Assembly: GCA_015956445.1 (NCBI GenBank)
Contig: WIUZ02000014.1
Span: 984,525 to 1,048,524 of the forward strand
Origin: Thelephora terrestris
Lineage: Eukaryota; Basidiomycota; Agaricomycetes; Thelephorales; Thelephoraceae
DNA length: 64,000 nucleotides
Reading direction: 5' to 3'
In this document: one piece after another, positions 34,048-45,814 of the stretch
Position numbering within the stretch: the first letter of the stretch is position 1
Layout: each line of letters begins with the position of its first letter
Notes under the pieces: model-generated
The model's input: only the letters and a program-made list of their open reading frames with translations
What the model was told of the DNA's origin: nothing
The model's database searches: none
Made by a program: the position numbers and the translations under genes

Positions 34048-36546
34048 ATGGCCGATTCTCAGCATCAATCCATCCCAACTCACCCCATCGCCCCTCGCGT
34101 TAAAGACCATCAAAAAAAGCCACACGTTGGTCCTGATATCCAGGGCTACCGCGATCACCACGGAAAGACCGTCGGAGAGGGTTCAGACGAATGGTGGGCA
34201 CAGGTACGTCCGTTTTCAATCTGCCTATGCCCACCCCGACTGACTGAAGATCATTTCGCCAACAGATCGCCCGAGAGACTCTTTACTGGGATCGTCCGTT
34301 CAAGACCGTTCGTTCTGGTAGCTTCGAGAATGGAGACATCGTTTGGTTCCCCGAAGGTGGCCTCAACGCCTCATACAACTGCGTTGACCGATGGGCTTAT
34401 ACCCACCCCGATAAGGTTCGCGTTTCTGCCATCATATTACCCATCGGTCGATCAGCGCTTCAGTCAAGTTGGCGACCATGGCGTCGGCCAGTGCCGACAG
34501 TCTCAGCGTCCCGAACCACACACACGATTCCCCCTCCCCTTCATTCCACAACATTTTGTCACGAACTCACTAATTTCAATAGACCGCAATCATCTACGAA
34601 GCCGATGAACCGGGCGAAGGCTGCGAAATCACCTACGCTCAGCTTCTCCGCGAAGTTTGCAGCGTGGCTAACGTCCTGAAAGCTATGGGAATCAAGAAGG
34701 GCGACACCGTCTCCGTCTACATGCCCATGACCTGGCACGCTGTTGCCACTTTCCTAGCCTGCGCTCGTATCGGCGCCATCCATTCCGTCGTCTTCGCTGG
34801 ATTCTCCTCCGAGTCGCTTCGAGACCGCATCAAAGATTGCAAGTCCCGCGTTTTAATCACCTCCGATGAGGGCCGACGAGGTGGAAAGGCCATTGCCACC
34901 AAGGCCATCGTCGATGCCGCTCTCAAGGAGTGCCCCGAGGTCGAGCATGTTCTTGTTCAGAGGAGGACCGGAAATACCGTTGCCTGGACCGAGGGACGCG
35001 ACAAGTGGTGGCACGAAGAGACCCTCAAGGTCCCAAACTACTGTCCGCCGGAGGTCATGTCCTCTGAGGACCCGTTGTTCATTCTTTATGTGAGATCGGA
35101 AGTTTATCTTCCATCCAACAACATTCGCTGACGGTGCTTCTCGACATTTTTAGACCTCTGGATCTACCGGAAAGCCAAAGGGTGTCGTCCACACTACCGC
35201 CGGATACCTTCTCGGAGCCGCGCTGACCGTCAAGTACGTCTTCGATGTCCACCCCGAGGACAAGTTCGCATGCATGGCCGATGTCGGCTGGATCACCGGC
35301 CACACGTAAGTTTGGTACTTTGACAACCGCCGCCTCTGGTCTTATATTTGATCAGGTACATCGTCTACGGACCTCTTCTCAACGGCGTCACCACCACTGT
35401 ATTCGAGTCTACCCCGGTCTACCCCACTCCATCCCGTTATTGGCAGGTCGTCGAGAAACACCAGATCACCCATTTCTACACCGCTCCCACCGCCATTCGT
35501 CTCCTCCGTCGTCTCGGCGAACACCACACCCAAGCCCACGATCTCAGCACGGTTCGAGTGCTGGGTAGCGTCGGTGAACCTATCAACCCCGAAGCTTGGG
35601 ACTGGTACAATGAGCACGTCGGAAAGAGGCAGTGTGCTATCGTCGACACTTGGTGGCAAACCGAGACCGGATCGATCATGATAACGCCATTCCCCGGCGC
35701 CATCGAGACGAAACCGGGATCGGCTACTGTACCATTCTTCGGCATCGAGCCGGTCATCCTCGACCCAGTGTCCGGAGAAGTCCTCGAGGGCAACAGCGTC
35801 GAGGGTATCCTGTGTATCAGGAACCCCTGGCCGTCTATCGCGAGGACGGTTTGGAAGGATAATAACCGTTACCTCGATACCTACATGAGGGTTTGCGTTT
35901 ATTTGCGCTGTGTGCGACGCCGTTTCTGATCCTGTCTTGTTTAGCCGTACCCAGGGTTTTTCTATACCGGCGATGGTGCAGCCCGTGATGAGCACGGATA
36001 CATTTGGATCAAGGGTCGCGTAGACGGTCAGTATCCCGAACGTCTCTCGCTTCACGAGCGCGAGCCTAACAGAACTCAGATGTCATCAACGTCTCGGGAC
36101 ATCGCCTCTCAACTGCCGAGATCGAGTCTGCTTTGATCCTTCACAGGGGTGTCGCTGAGACGGCCGTCATCGGCGTCTCCGACGATCTCACCGGCCAAAC
36201 TGTCTACGCCTTTGTGACCCTCAAGCCGTACGTATTCCCTTGCCCACTGTGCAGACTCCGACTTCATTTAACCTCCTTTCCTAGTGAATTCACCTACAAC
36301 CCCAATGACGAGGGTTCCCTCGCTAAGGAGCTCATTCTTCAGGTCAGGAAGGTCATCGGGCCATTCGCCGCGCCAAAGAAGATCATCATCGTTCCCGACC
36401 TTCCCAAGACCCGATCTGGTAAGATCATGCGCCGTATCATGCGCAAGATTTCCGCAGGAGAGGGCGACCAGCTGGGCGACCTCAGCACCTTGGCTGATCC
36501 CAGCGTCGTCGATGCCATCAAGGCTAAGGTTGCCACCTCGTCCTAG
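34048..36546 (+). CDS. ACS1: Acetyl-CoA synthetase (AMP-forming)
   Basis: Eight exons join in phase: 34048-34203, 34266-34415, 34583-35089, 35154-35305, 35356-35890, 35945-36026, 36080-36227 and 36285-36546, giving 663 residues, the usual length. The adenylate-forming P-loop [11 protein letters not shown] is at about 271-281, followed by [31 protein letters not shown] and [14 protein letters not shown]. The C-terminal catalytic lysine lies in TRSGKIMRR (K623). The enzyme makes acetyl-CoA from acetate, ATP and CoA for acetate use, lipid synthesis and histone acetylation. It is the only intact member of four ACS-derived sequences in the window and the head of a tandem array. Its 3' end converges on the NLR gene. 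Confidence 0.96.
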
Positions 36547-37383
36547 ATCTCCGGCGCCTTTGCTACACTGACTGGGTTGGTAAAGAGGAGTGTGTCTGGT
36601 GATTCTCAATGAGCGAGGGAGGTGGTTTGTACATTATAGGAGTTGAAGAGGAATATCTTGGGTCACCTTTTGTGTAGTCTTGAACCGTTGCAACTTATTC
36701 TTTATTGATAAGATGTACTTTGGGTGATGAATCTCGATGTGTTGTATGCAGTTCCCAAGTGTGAACAAATACATTTCCTCCAGATGAAGGTGGGGTGGAT
36801 GGTGCCCACTTTCCTCTGCAATGGATTTTCTGTACAAATGCTTCAATCTCCAGTTGTGTTGCCATCTGTCCCACCTTGCTGTGTGCGTTAAGGAAGAACC
36901 ACCATTCTGAATGACTGTCTGGAATCCACAACATGAACTTTGGTGGAGGGGAATATTCATGTTCCTACTGAAATCTGCATCCACACCTCAGACACATTAA
37001 TCTGTTTGTATCAAAAATGAAGATGAAAAATTCCCCTTCCTTTTGAAGAGGGTCTTCAATGGGATGAGCCCAAAGTCCACAGGGTGTGTGTATCTGGTTA
37101 ACTCTATTGAACAACCAAGATCCTCGAGCCAGTTCCTGGGAGGGTCGCCGGGGGTGCGATAAGGGTTGATAAATATCAAGATACATATCATCAGCTTGTC
37201 AAGCTGGGGTGGAATGGAATGTAGTTGGGGGTGCCACATCTCAGCTATCCTACCCTTTGCCTGATGTGATAAATTTAGCTGGCTGTGATAAGACTAACCT
37301 TCTGTTTTATTTAGTCTTTCCCAGACTGAAAAAATGATAATTAGATCATATTGCATTTGCAACCCTTCCTATCTAAAACACAT
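36547..37383. other. CpG-poor 3' intergenic region between ACS and NLR
   Basis: Convergent 3' flanks of ACS and NLR, 837 bp. A near-identical copy lies at 61112 to about 61950 after the ACS relic, including the blocks TTGTACATTATAGGAG and GATAAGATGTACTTTGG. CpG becomes scarce here and is absent from about 37158 on. No gene seen. Confidence 0.6.
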
Positions 37384-40200
37384 TCATACCAGAGAGGAAG
37401 GCAAAGCTATATACACTATAGATTTTCTCTGAGGATACAGATGACAGAAATCAAAAATCAAAACCTCTCCAGTTTCATAGCCAGCAACCAGATATTGTCC
37501 ATCCCACTGTGCCACCCTTGGTTCTGCATACCTCCCAAACAGTTGGAAAACCACTTTTCCAGTGATTTTGTTTGTAATCCTTGGGGGGTAACTGGTGAAT
37601 TGCAGACAAGATTCCTCTATGGGGGTGTTGAGCAGTGGGGCTGGGGAGGAGCCTGAGATTCCAAAGTCCCACCCTTGGATTGAAGAGTCATGAAGTCCAA
37701 TCCAGATTTTTGAGCCATCCAGATAGAAGAAATTTCCCCATGACCATGTTTCTAACTCAACTTTGCCCATGCCCTCTCCTGTCCATATTGACCACACTTC
37801 AATGACAGTCTGATCACTCAGACAAAAAACCTTTGACCCATCCCCTGATATCTTGAGGCTTTGACACTTTGGGACCTCTACTGCATGGAGGAGTTCACCT
37901 TTCTCAGTGTCCCAGATGTGAATCAGCTCACTCTCATGCCAAACCATGATTAGCTTCCCATCTGTCAGCTGGACATCTCTCGAGTTATAACCACCTGGGG
38001 TCTGGAAGGATGCTTTGCAGAGGCCAGTCAAGATATCCCAGGTCTTTACTACCCCATGATCGTCACTTGAGATAACAATCCCATTCACAGGGTTCAGACT
38101 GATAGACTTGATTGGAGCTGAAGTAGGTGGAGTGGACTTTTGATCAGAGACAACTTGGTCTGTTTGTGGAACACCAATCTGCCAAAACCTGACTGATGCA
38201 TCCACAGATGCTGAGATCAGAGTGGAGGGAGAACAGAACACAATGCCCCAAATATCGAATGGTGTGGTGAATTGCTCTATGGGGTGAGACTCTAGGATGG
38301 TAGTATTCCAGACATAGATCATACGCCTAGTAGCAACTGCAACAAGCCTGCTGTCAGGAGAGAAACAGCATCTTTCAATGTCTCCACCACCCACAGAGAA
38401 TTCAGCTACAGTCACTCTAGTATCAGAGTGTTGAACTGTAACTGTATCTCCATTGCACAAAACAGATTGAATACCATCTGGGGAGAAAGCAATGCAAGAA
38501 CCATCATATGCTGAGCCAATCTGATGGCCATTAATGTCCCACTGCCAGATCTTGCCAGCAGATACAGATATGATGTGTTGGGGGTTTGTTGGAGAGAAGG
38601 TGACATAGTCTATACTATCTTCTTGCTCAATGATACAGGTGTGTTCCCCTGTCTGATGATTCCACAAGAAGATTGTTCCACTATCATCCCCTGAGGCAAT
38701 CATAGCAGAGTTTGGTGAGATGGAAACAGACATGACATAGCCTTTGTGACCATGAAATGTCTTGATGACTCCACCAGTTTGCACATCCCAGAGTTTGACG
38801 GTTGTGTCATCGCTTCCAGAGACAAAAAACATCCCATCTGATGAGAAGGTGGAAGCTCTAACATAATCAGTGTGAACAGAAAGGACAGCAGTTTGGCTGC
38901 CAGTAATTGCATCTAAGATGATGATAGCCCCGGAATCCATGCCAACTGCAACAGTGTTGTTCCAGTGTGAGATAGACTGTGGGTCACTGCCAAGAGCAAC
39001 AGTTCGAGAACATGTTCCCCACCCAAGTGGAACTCCCCTAACTTTGATTTCATTGGAGAGTTCTGCACTGTAGCACTTGGGAAGCCATGTTGAGGAAGGA
39101 GAAGATGGGAGGGCGAAATGGAATATCTGAGAAGGAGAGTCATGGATTATGTCAAAATTTTCCAACAGGAAGCGTTGGGTGTCATTTGTCCACTTGCACA
39201 CAACTCCCACCTAGAAAATCATCAGTTTGAATCTCAGTTAATGGTTCAAATAACACTCACCGAAGCACACCATTGCTCAACATCATTCATGGCATAAACT
39301 CCAACACCAAGTTTTCCTGTAAGCACAAGGACTTCAATCCAATACAACAAGCTGGTTGCAGAGAATTCATCTATTGCCTCTGCTATTTTCTTGGCATGGG
39401 GGCTGCTTCCAGGGATCTCCAGAAGGTGCTTTGTCCAAAACTGGCAGGCATATTCCAGTGCATCTCCAATGTTATTGCTTTTTTGGGTGGAAAGGTTCTT
39501 CACCTCACTAAGAACAATATGGTCCTCAAGGTCACAGATGTTTCTCTTCAACCTTTCCTTCATTATCCTCAGGCATGACAGCAAAATCTCTGCATGATGA
39601 ACCTTTGGCTCCACAAAAAACTTCTCATCCCTGCACCGGCTGGCATCTGTGAGGAAGTCGGGAAACGACTTGTGAAAGGCTTGAACTGGGTCTGCTTTTT
39701 TCTCTGGGTCTGCTGTCTTCTCTGTTTCTGGTACAAGGAGGAGGGAGTGGAGGGGGCGGAGGGTGGTAGGGATTTTGGACTTTGGGAGAAGGTCTGAAAG
39801 TGCTTTAACTGAGAGAGGGTTGAACACCAGCACCACTGTTCCAATGACAGTCCTTAAACCAGAATAGAAATCCTCCTCACTTGGATCTATACCATGGGAG
39901 GCTTGATCCAGGACCTGGGAGTAGAGGACATCAACACCTAACTTTCCTTCCTGTGAAGTATTTTGTGGGAGGGAGATGATGAGGGAAAGCCTCTGAGTGG
40001 GAAGGTGTTTGGGGGATTCAACAAATTTGACAACTGTTGAGGCATAGATGAATAGGCCAGCAGCCTTCTCACAGAGGACATTGAGATCGTCTGGGCCTGG
40101 CCATTGCTCTGTCAAGTCACAGTCACTCCTTGCCCCAACAATCTTGGCCAGCTGAGTCCTGAGATATAGTTTGATATCTGCATCAACAGATGATCGCTCT
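36600..40200. other. CpG-depleted domain covering the NLR 3' half
   Basis: CpG dinucleotides are nearly absent: none occurs between about 37158 and 37980, and only scattered ones follow until about 40.2 kb, where they return (several per 60 bases by 40561). In contrast, ACS exon 3 has 4 and 7 CpG in two consecutive 60-base lines at 34681 and 34741. TG and CA are abundant in the depleted zone, as expected from deamination of methylated CpG. The coding frame stays open throughout. Confidence 0.85.
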
Positions 40201-42098
40201 ACATCATGGAGCCTGAGCACTTCTGTGATAGGGCGGAGTGGTTTGAGACGGAACCCAGAGCGGATGGGGGGTTCAGGACGTCCGGTGATGAAAAATTTGA
40301 CATTGGGGATTTCCTTGGTGTAGCGTGAGAGGATGGAAAGGATGGCAGATGCAGGTTCTTTGTCCTTGCACTCGTCAAGGGCGTCAATGATGATGAGGGT
40401 TGAGACAGTGGGGGAGGCTTTGAATGGTCTGATGATGAGTTTCTCCATCTGGGAGCAGAGGGACTCCTGTCCAACATCTGGGATTGCTTTCAAGACCTCC
40501 AACAACTTCCCACGAAAAGAGGGATACTTGTAGGCAAGCTGGAATGCAAGAGTTGGAAAGATTGTCTGAAGGTTACTCCGTTCCGCAAAATCCCGCGAGC
40601 AGAAGAAGCTCGCCCCAAGTTTTCCATCCGCAAAGCTTGTTTCGGCAAATGTTTGAGCGAGAGTGGACTTTCCGGTTCCGGCCAGGCCGTTCAGCCAGAA
40701 CACACGTTTATCCTGCTTGTCTGTCAACCAGCGTTGAACCTCTCCAAGTACATCCTGCCTCGTTCCCCTCAGGCACCCCTGCCTGTTCCCGCTGCTGTAG
40801 CCAGCGCCCAAAGCATGATACATCCCATTGAGAAGGGTGAGGTCCACAGATTCCTATTCAACAATCAACATGTGAGGATCAGGAGCAGGGAAGCGGGCCT
40901 TACAATAAGCTGGCAACTCTTGTTGTAGACACCTTGCTGTAATGAAGTCTGAAGCGAACGTCAGAGGTGCTGGGAAGCGCGGGTATTGCCAAAAACAAAC
41001 CTGATATTGAATCATCGCATCACGGATGTCCTCAACCAGTCCACGAATTTTATCGGTGTTCTCGACATTGCTGAAAAAACCTTCGACCTTTCCTTGCTCC
41101 ATCAGTCCGTGTAGATCTTGATCAACGGCGTGCAATTTGCTAGGGATTCATACGTCAGAGTCGTTGCCTAATATCGAAGGGTATGGACTTACCCTTCCAG
41201 AACGCCTCTCCTCAATTGTTCGTCGGTATCACTCGGAGAAACGGGCGCGTAGACCAACTGAGCAACCTCCTGGACCCGGGGTGCCAACGATTCTATGGAC
41301 TGTTGGTTTGCCTTCGTTCGCTGATGCAACTGTAAGCGTTGGGGATCGCGAATGCGGGAGAAGGACTGTACCTCGTAATTGTCCAATATAAAACAGAGAC
41401 CTCCAGCGACAGACTTGAGCGGAACGAATGAATCTGCGGACTCTCTGACCCCAAGGAGGATTGTCTTGGCTACGGAATACGCGAGGGACTTGAGCTTCCC
41501 GGTGTCCTTGTCAGCATCTACCGCGGGCGATTCTATAGGGGGATTCGGGAGTCCCGTGTGTGCGCCTTGTTTTTCGCCGGAATCAGGCTGGAATGCAGTG
41601 GAAGTGGAGGGAATATCTGGGTAGAGCGAAGAAATACGATTAGACATATGTTCTGGGAAGCGAATGGCCGCATACCGTTAGATTTCTGATCGTGAGAAGC
41701 CGAGGGCTCGCTTGTTTGTAGAATCGGGGCAACATTGTACGGATCTGGTGCTGGATCGACGAGACGTGGTGCGACCGTGGTTTGTTTTTCGCTAGAATCA
41801 GGCTGGAATTGAGTAAAAGCGGAGGGGGAATCTGCGTCGCGCGAAAAAGTATGATTAGATGGATCTCCTTGTAAGTAAATGGCTGCGTACCGTTGGAATA
41901 CGGAGTGCGAGAGGCCCAGGGCCCAGGAGTCTGTTGGTTCGGGTCACCGATGCGGAGATCTGGTGCTGACTCCCCTGTGGAGCGCGGCGCGACGGGTTCA
42001 ACTTCGCTTGGCTCCCTGATGGGACCTGTCTCGCTCCTTGCCCTGCTTTGTTCTCGAAAACGGTGTCTTAGTCGATGGAAAAACTTTCCCAATCCCAT
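37384..42098 (-). CDS. NLR-type STAND NTPase with NACHT and WD40 domains
   Basis: Eight exons join in phase: 41891-42098, 41676-41831, 41372-41616, 41193-41329, 41001-41139, 40904-40936, 39261-40853 and 37384-39210, giving 1445 residues. The N-terminus is basic (GKFFHRLRHRFREQ), then disordered with a repeated FQPDS(S/G)EKQ block from a duplicated exon. An alpha-helical effector-like domain follows (LKSLAYSVAKTILLG ... VYAPVSPSDTDEQL ... GLVEDIRDAMI, about residues 150-300). The NACHT domain has Walker A GLAGTGKS (362-369) and Walker B LIIIDALDE (458-466). The last 608 residues are WD40-like blades (for example TVKLWDVQTGGV, VVKTWDILTGLC). Fungal NACHT-WD40 proteins include HET-E/D/R, which act in non-self recognition and cell death; that role here is inference. 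The 3' half is extremely CpG-poor. A partial second copy starts at about 61.9 kb. Confidence 0.93.
41676..42098 (-). repeat. Tandem exon duplication in the NLR 5' end
   Basis: Exon 2 (41676-41831) and exon 3 (from 41616) begin with matching blocks: both encode PS, then FQPDS(S/G)EKQ. The introns before them are also similar, both opening GTA(C/T)GC(A/G)GCCATT and containing TCTAATC. The repeat period is about 215 bp. This indicates a tandem duplication of an intron-exon unit inside the gene; both introns are phase 1, so the frame is preserved. Confidence 0.75.
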
Positions 42099-43989
42099 TT
42101 TGTCGTGAGTTCGGTGTCGATGGTGGGCTGATAAGAGATAGATGGCCTCGTGGCCTGATTCCGTTCTGGGAAACTGCTAGACGCTGAAGAATATTCAAGT
42201 TTCTTCCGTCCGGAGGAGTTGTATTGCATCTCATGCCGGTTCAAACGACATCCTCCATTTCACATTTATCTCTCTCTCCGGGGCTGTGGAACGCCCAATG
42301 CCGACAACTGCAATTGATAACCTGACCCCAACACACTCGTGCGATTGCTGCTGGTCCTCTGGTGCGGCCTTCGTTGACTCCGAGGTAGATGCTACCGCCA
42401 CTTCTCACACCAACGTGGCTTCAGACGTTCTCACCAACACCAATGAACATGGCTTGTACTCGGATCGTACGCCGAAACTGCATCTGGCCCACGCCTGTGC
42501 CCAGCCAGCCCTCATCTCCGGTGCGCAAGGTCTCAGAGTCGTCGAACTGCTGGGCATAAAGCTACCCCTCATTTCATCCACGTCTTTATTTCACGTTATC
42601 TATTCGCTCGTAGGGGAAAACGCGAAGACGCGCGAAAGTTCAACGAAAGCCTCCCTCCGCCAAATGCCAGAAGCCCGCAATCACCGAGGACCCTATGGCC
42701 CCCGCCGTCCGAACGAGCCAAGAGGCCCGTCGTTTCATTCATCACGTCTCCCTGTTAGTAACGGATCGAAGCCCGTGCCCTCTCGGATCGTGAGGGTTTC
42801 TCTCCCTCTCTTCGCCCTCCCGAGCTGATGCGAACGTCCCCGAGGTCGTGATGAGGGTACTCGGGATACCCATTTCAGCCTACTCTCAATAGTTGAAGGA
42901 CGATCTCGGGGTACTTTGATCGGCTTGAGCTCTCAGAAGGGGAGGAGACAACTACGCTGTAGCGGGAATCAAGTGGTCAGGCCGGCTTTTTCTCTGTCGT
43001 CTCCGTAGAGAAGCGTTGCTAAGCAATACAAGGCTTCCTGCAGACATGCCAAATCTTGCCAGTGTACCGAAGGGTGCTATCGATGCCTACTAGTAGTAGT
43101 AGCTGACCGACGGTGCGCCATAGTCCGATCGGCCACGAGTTTTGGCGTCGTGGTCTAAGGAATACGCAGTTTCGAGCCGGAGCCTTTTCTCTTCAACTGT
43201 TCTCGGTAGGGAAATTTTTTATGAAGACTTTCCAGCTTTGTAATGGGGAGCTTGGGATCGAGAAATCGACCTCTGGCCAGTCTCCATAAACCGATTCCAA
43301 GAAGATCCCCGGATGTGGGCCTCTGAGATAGACAGGGGTCTTTGACCGAGGACTCTCAACCTCCCATCGACGGCGTTTGGATTAGAGTTGAACGTTGACA
43401 ACCCGGAAAGGAGTCGCACACTCTTTCAATTAAAAGAAGACTTGGCTCCCAGTCCGGATGTGATCGACACTGCTCTGACACTGCTCGTCTCGTCTTTCGA
43501 ATCAACGAACTTCTCAAGTCCGCCGCCGAGTTCGGACAAGTCACCAGGCCCACTTCAGGGCATTCGAAGAACTCTCCCCACGTCTGCTCCCGGAGAACGT
43601 ATGTCCTGCTCAAGGGTCCTGGGTTATGCCCGGTCTGTTCACTCTGTTGCTATTCTCTTGATCGACTAAATACTGACTCGACGACATATTTTAGGGGAGC
43701 TTCTGCCAACCGGATGCTCGAGGTTTCTTTTTAACACGCGTTTTTAGGTCAGGAGGATTACGGGGTTCGTAACCGAAGATCTGGCGAGTTTCCTCTTTTC
43801 GTGCTGCCCACGGATGACGTGCTCCTTAAACCTACGCGAACTTCACAGGCAAATCGAACACACTTCCTTTGCTTTTGATCCTTTCTGTATTCCTGAATAC
43901 GGATGATCAGTTTGGACGCTTGTGGTGCGCATCATTGGCGGACGCAATTTCGGCGATGCCTGTGTCATCCATTCTTGGGGTGACGTTCG
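42099..43989. other. Region upstream of the NLR, no supported gene
   Basis: The first few hundred bases should hold the NLR promoter. A plus-strand ORF from the ATG at 42298 to 42828 (177 codons) and one at 43388-43669 show no recognisable domain; they might be relics or noise. Homology to the GTPase-like relics at 50 and 55 kb begins only near 43990. Confidence 0.4.
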
Positions 43990-45671
43990 AGTTTCCTTGC
44001 CTTGTCCCATCTGTACTCAATGCTGACGCTTTGCAGGACACTCGACTTACACTTTCTGAGGGTGGCTGAGCGTGTTCTTCAACGCCGTCTCACGGATGCG
44101 ACCCCTTCTCTCTCAGCGTTGACGACCGTATGGCTGTCATGGGCGAACGGGCGCGGAGACCGTTGAAGTGGGAAGCCCTCCAGATGTATTATGAAGTCGG
44201 TTATCGCGCAGTACCTACTCACACGCCATCGCGCTCCTCGAAAAGGGCAGAACGCGATGCGCTAGACACTCGCCGCGGGTCCAAGACTTTCGTAGCCATG
44301 TCCTTGTGCTTCCTTCAACATGACTTTGCGTCCTACCGCACCCTTGTAGAATGTGGGGATTCAAGAAGCGGCCATTGCGTGCACTTGAAGGTAGCCATCG
44401 CGGGTCGACGTCCCTGAAGTAACGGCGGCATTGGGGTCCCATTTTTTCTTTGTTCATCTCCCTTGATCACGTCGCCTGGACCCTCGACTTGCTTCGCCCC
44501 TCATTTAGACAATCTGCCAATTTGTCTGATCCGACGTGAGCCATGATGCAACAAGAAACGGGCAAGTCATTCGTGTGTTTCTTGTTTTTTTTTTCTGCAT
44601 CAACAGTAGATCGCAAAGGGAACTCATCACACGTTTGTCAGCTGGACCCTCATGGAGATGGAAATTGGCCTCAAACTACGACATTGAGCGCGCCGCATAA
44701 ACAAAAGCAGGAGAACGCTAATTTCTTATTGGCAAGAAGTGAAAAGTCCAGAGAAGGGCTCGGATGTTTTCTTCGTGCTTAGTGTTGGCACGGAATGCAA
44801 CGGATGTCACGAGCTGATCGAGAAGTTTAGAACAATGAGGACACAGCCGGGCGTCGTGTGGTTTTGATCGATGCTCCCGGGTTCGACGACACCTCGCTCA
44901 GCGACGTGGACGTCCTGGATATGATCACGGCCTTCCTCGAAAACTCGTAGGTGAGGCTCAAACTCAGCCCCTCGTGATCAAAATTGACTAAACCTTTCTC
45001 ACGCACGGTGCATCGCGTCTCAACTACATGCTTCTATTTGCAGATACGAGGGGGGCAAAAAGCTTGCTGGGGTCCTTTATTTCCACCGGATCTCCGACCT
45101 CAAGATTGCCGGAATATCGAGAAGGGAACCGTGAGATGTTCCGGGAGCTCTGCGGCGACAATGCTCTGCATAAAGTCGTCATTGTCACCCAAATGTGGGG
45201 GCAAGTGGACGTCGAGGTCGGTAAGGAACGTGAGGCCGAGCTGAAGAGGGAGGATGACTTCGAAGCCCGTTCTCGACGATGGCGCTCGGATGGAACGTCA
45301 CGAGAATACCGCTCTCTCGGCGGAAAAAAACGTCCGTCTCATCCTTCGGTGATAACCCCTTGCCGCTCCACATCCAGAAGGGGCTCGTCGATGAAGGCAA
45401 GGCCGTCCCCGACATTGCCGCCGGCGAGGAGCTGAACAAGGAGCTTAACGCCCAAATTGAGAGAGGAAAATGCGGGTGCTCAGAGAGGGTTTGGAGCAGG
45501 AGGGAACTGGGCGTGGAAATCCAGAGGCTGCAAATGAAGGTCGAAGGGTTATTGGATGACAGCAAGAGGATGGCACCCGACTACAAGCTACAGATCAACG
45601 AGATCAAGGACACACTCCGGACGGAGAAAGCTCGAGGACACAGACAGGATAGAATTCTCAACCGTCTCTGA
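43990..45671 (+). pseudogene. P-loop GTPase-like (AIG1-type) relic, copy 1
   Basis: The clearest part is the 3' half. RVVLIDAPGFDDTSLSDVD resembles a G3 motif (DxPG) and is followed by MITAFLENS. After a plausible intron (44950-45041) comes YEGGKKLAGVLYFHRISDLKIAGISRR, then in another frame MFRELCGDNALHKVVIVTQMWGQVD (G4-like region), and after another shift HIQKGLVDEGKAVPD and EELNKELNAQIERG, ending in a coiled-coil-like tail. These segments match a basidiomycete family of small G-domain proteins with AIG1-like motifs. At least two frameshifts and no clear P-loop (a degraded GxxxxGKS may lie near 44543) mean it is broken. Two more degraded copies lie downstream. Confidence 0.7.
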
Positions 45672-45814
45672 GACGGGGATCGCAGCGTACCTCGATGTCG
45701 TCGACTTGTGGGGCTGTTTTTTATTTCATTTCCTCTACGGTCAGCCTCGTATGTGGTGCTCGTGTGAAACATTCGGAAACTCGCACGAAACTGCGCACAT
45801 AGTATTTTATCAAA

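Noticed and set aside
37384-42098. NLR considered as a mobile or viral NTPase
   Set aside because: Domain order (helical N-terminus, NACHT, WD40) and intron structure are those of fungal STAND proteins; there is no integrase or terminal repeat.
42298-42828. Plus-strand ORF of 177 codons upstream of the NLR
   Set aside because: No family resemblance or coding support; it lies in the probable NLR promoter side and could be chance or an old relic.
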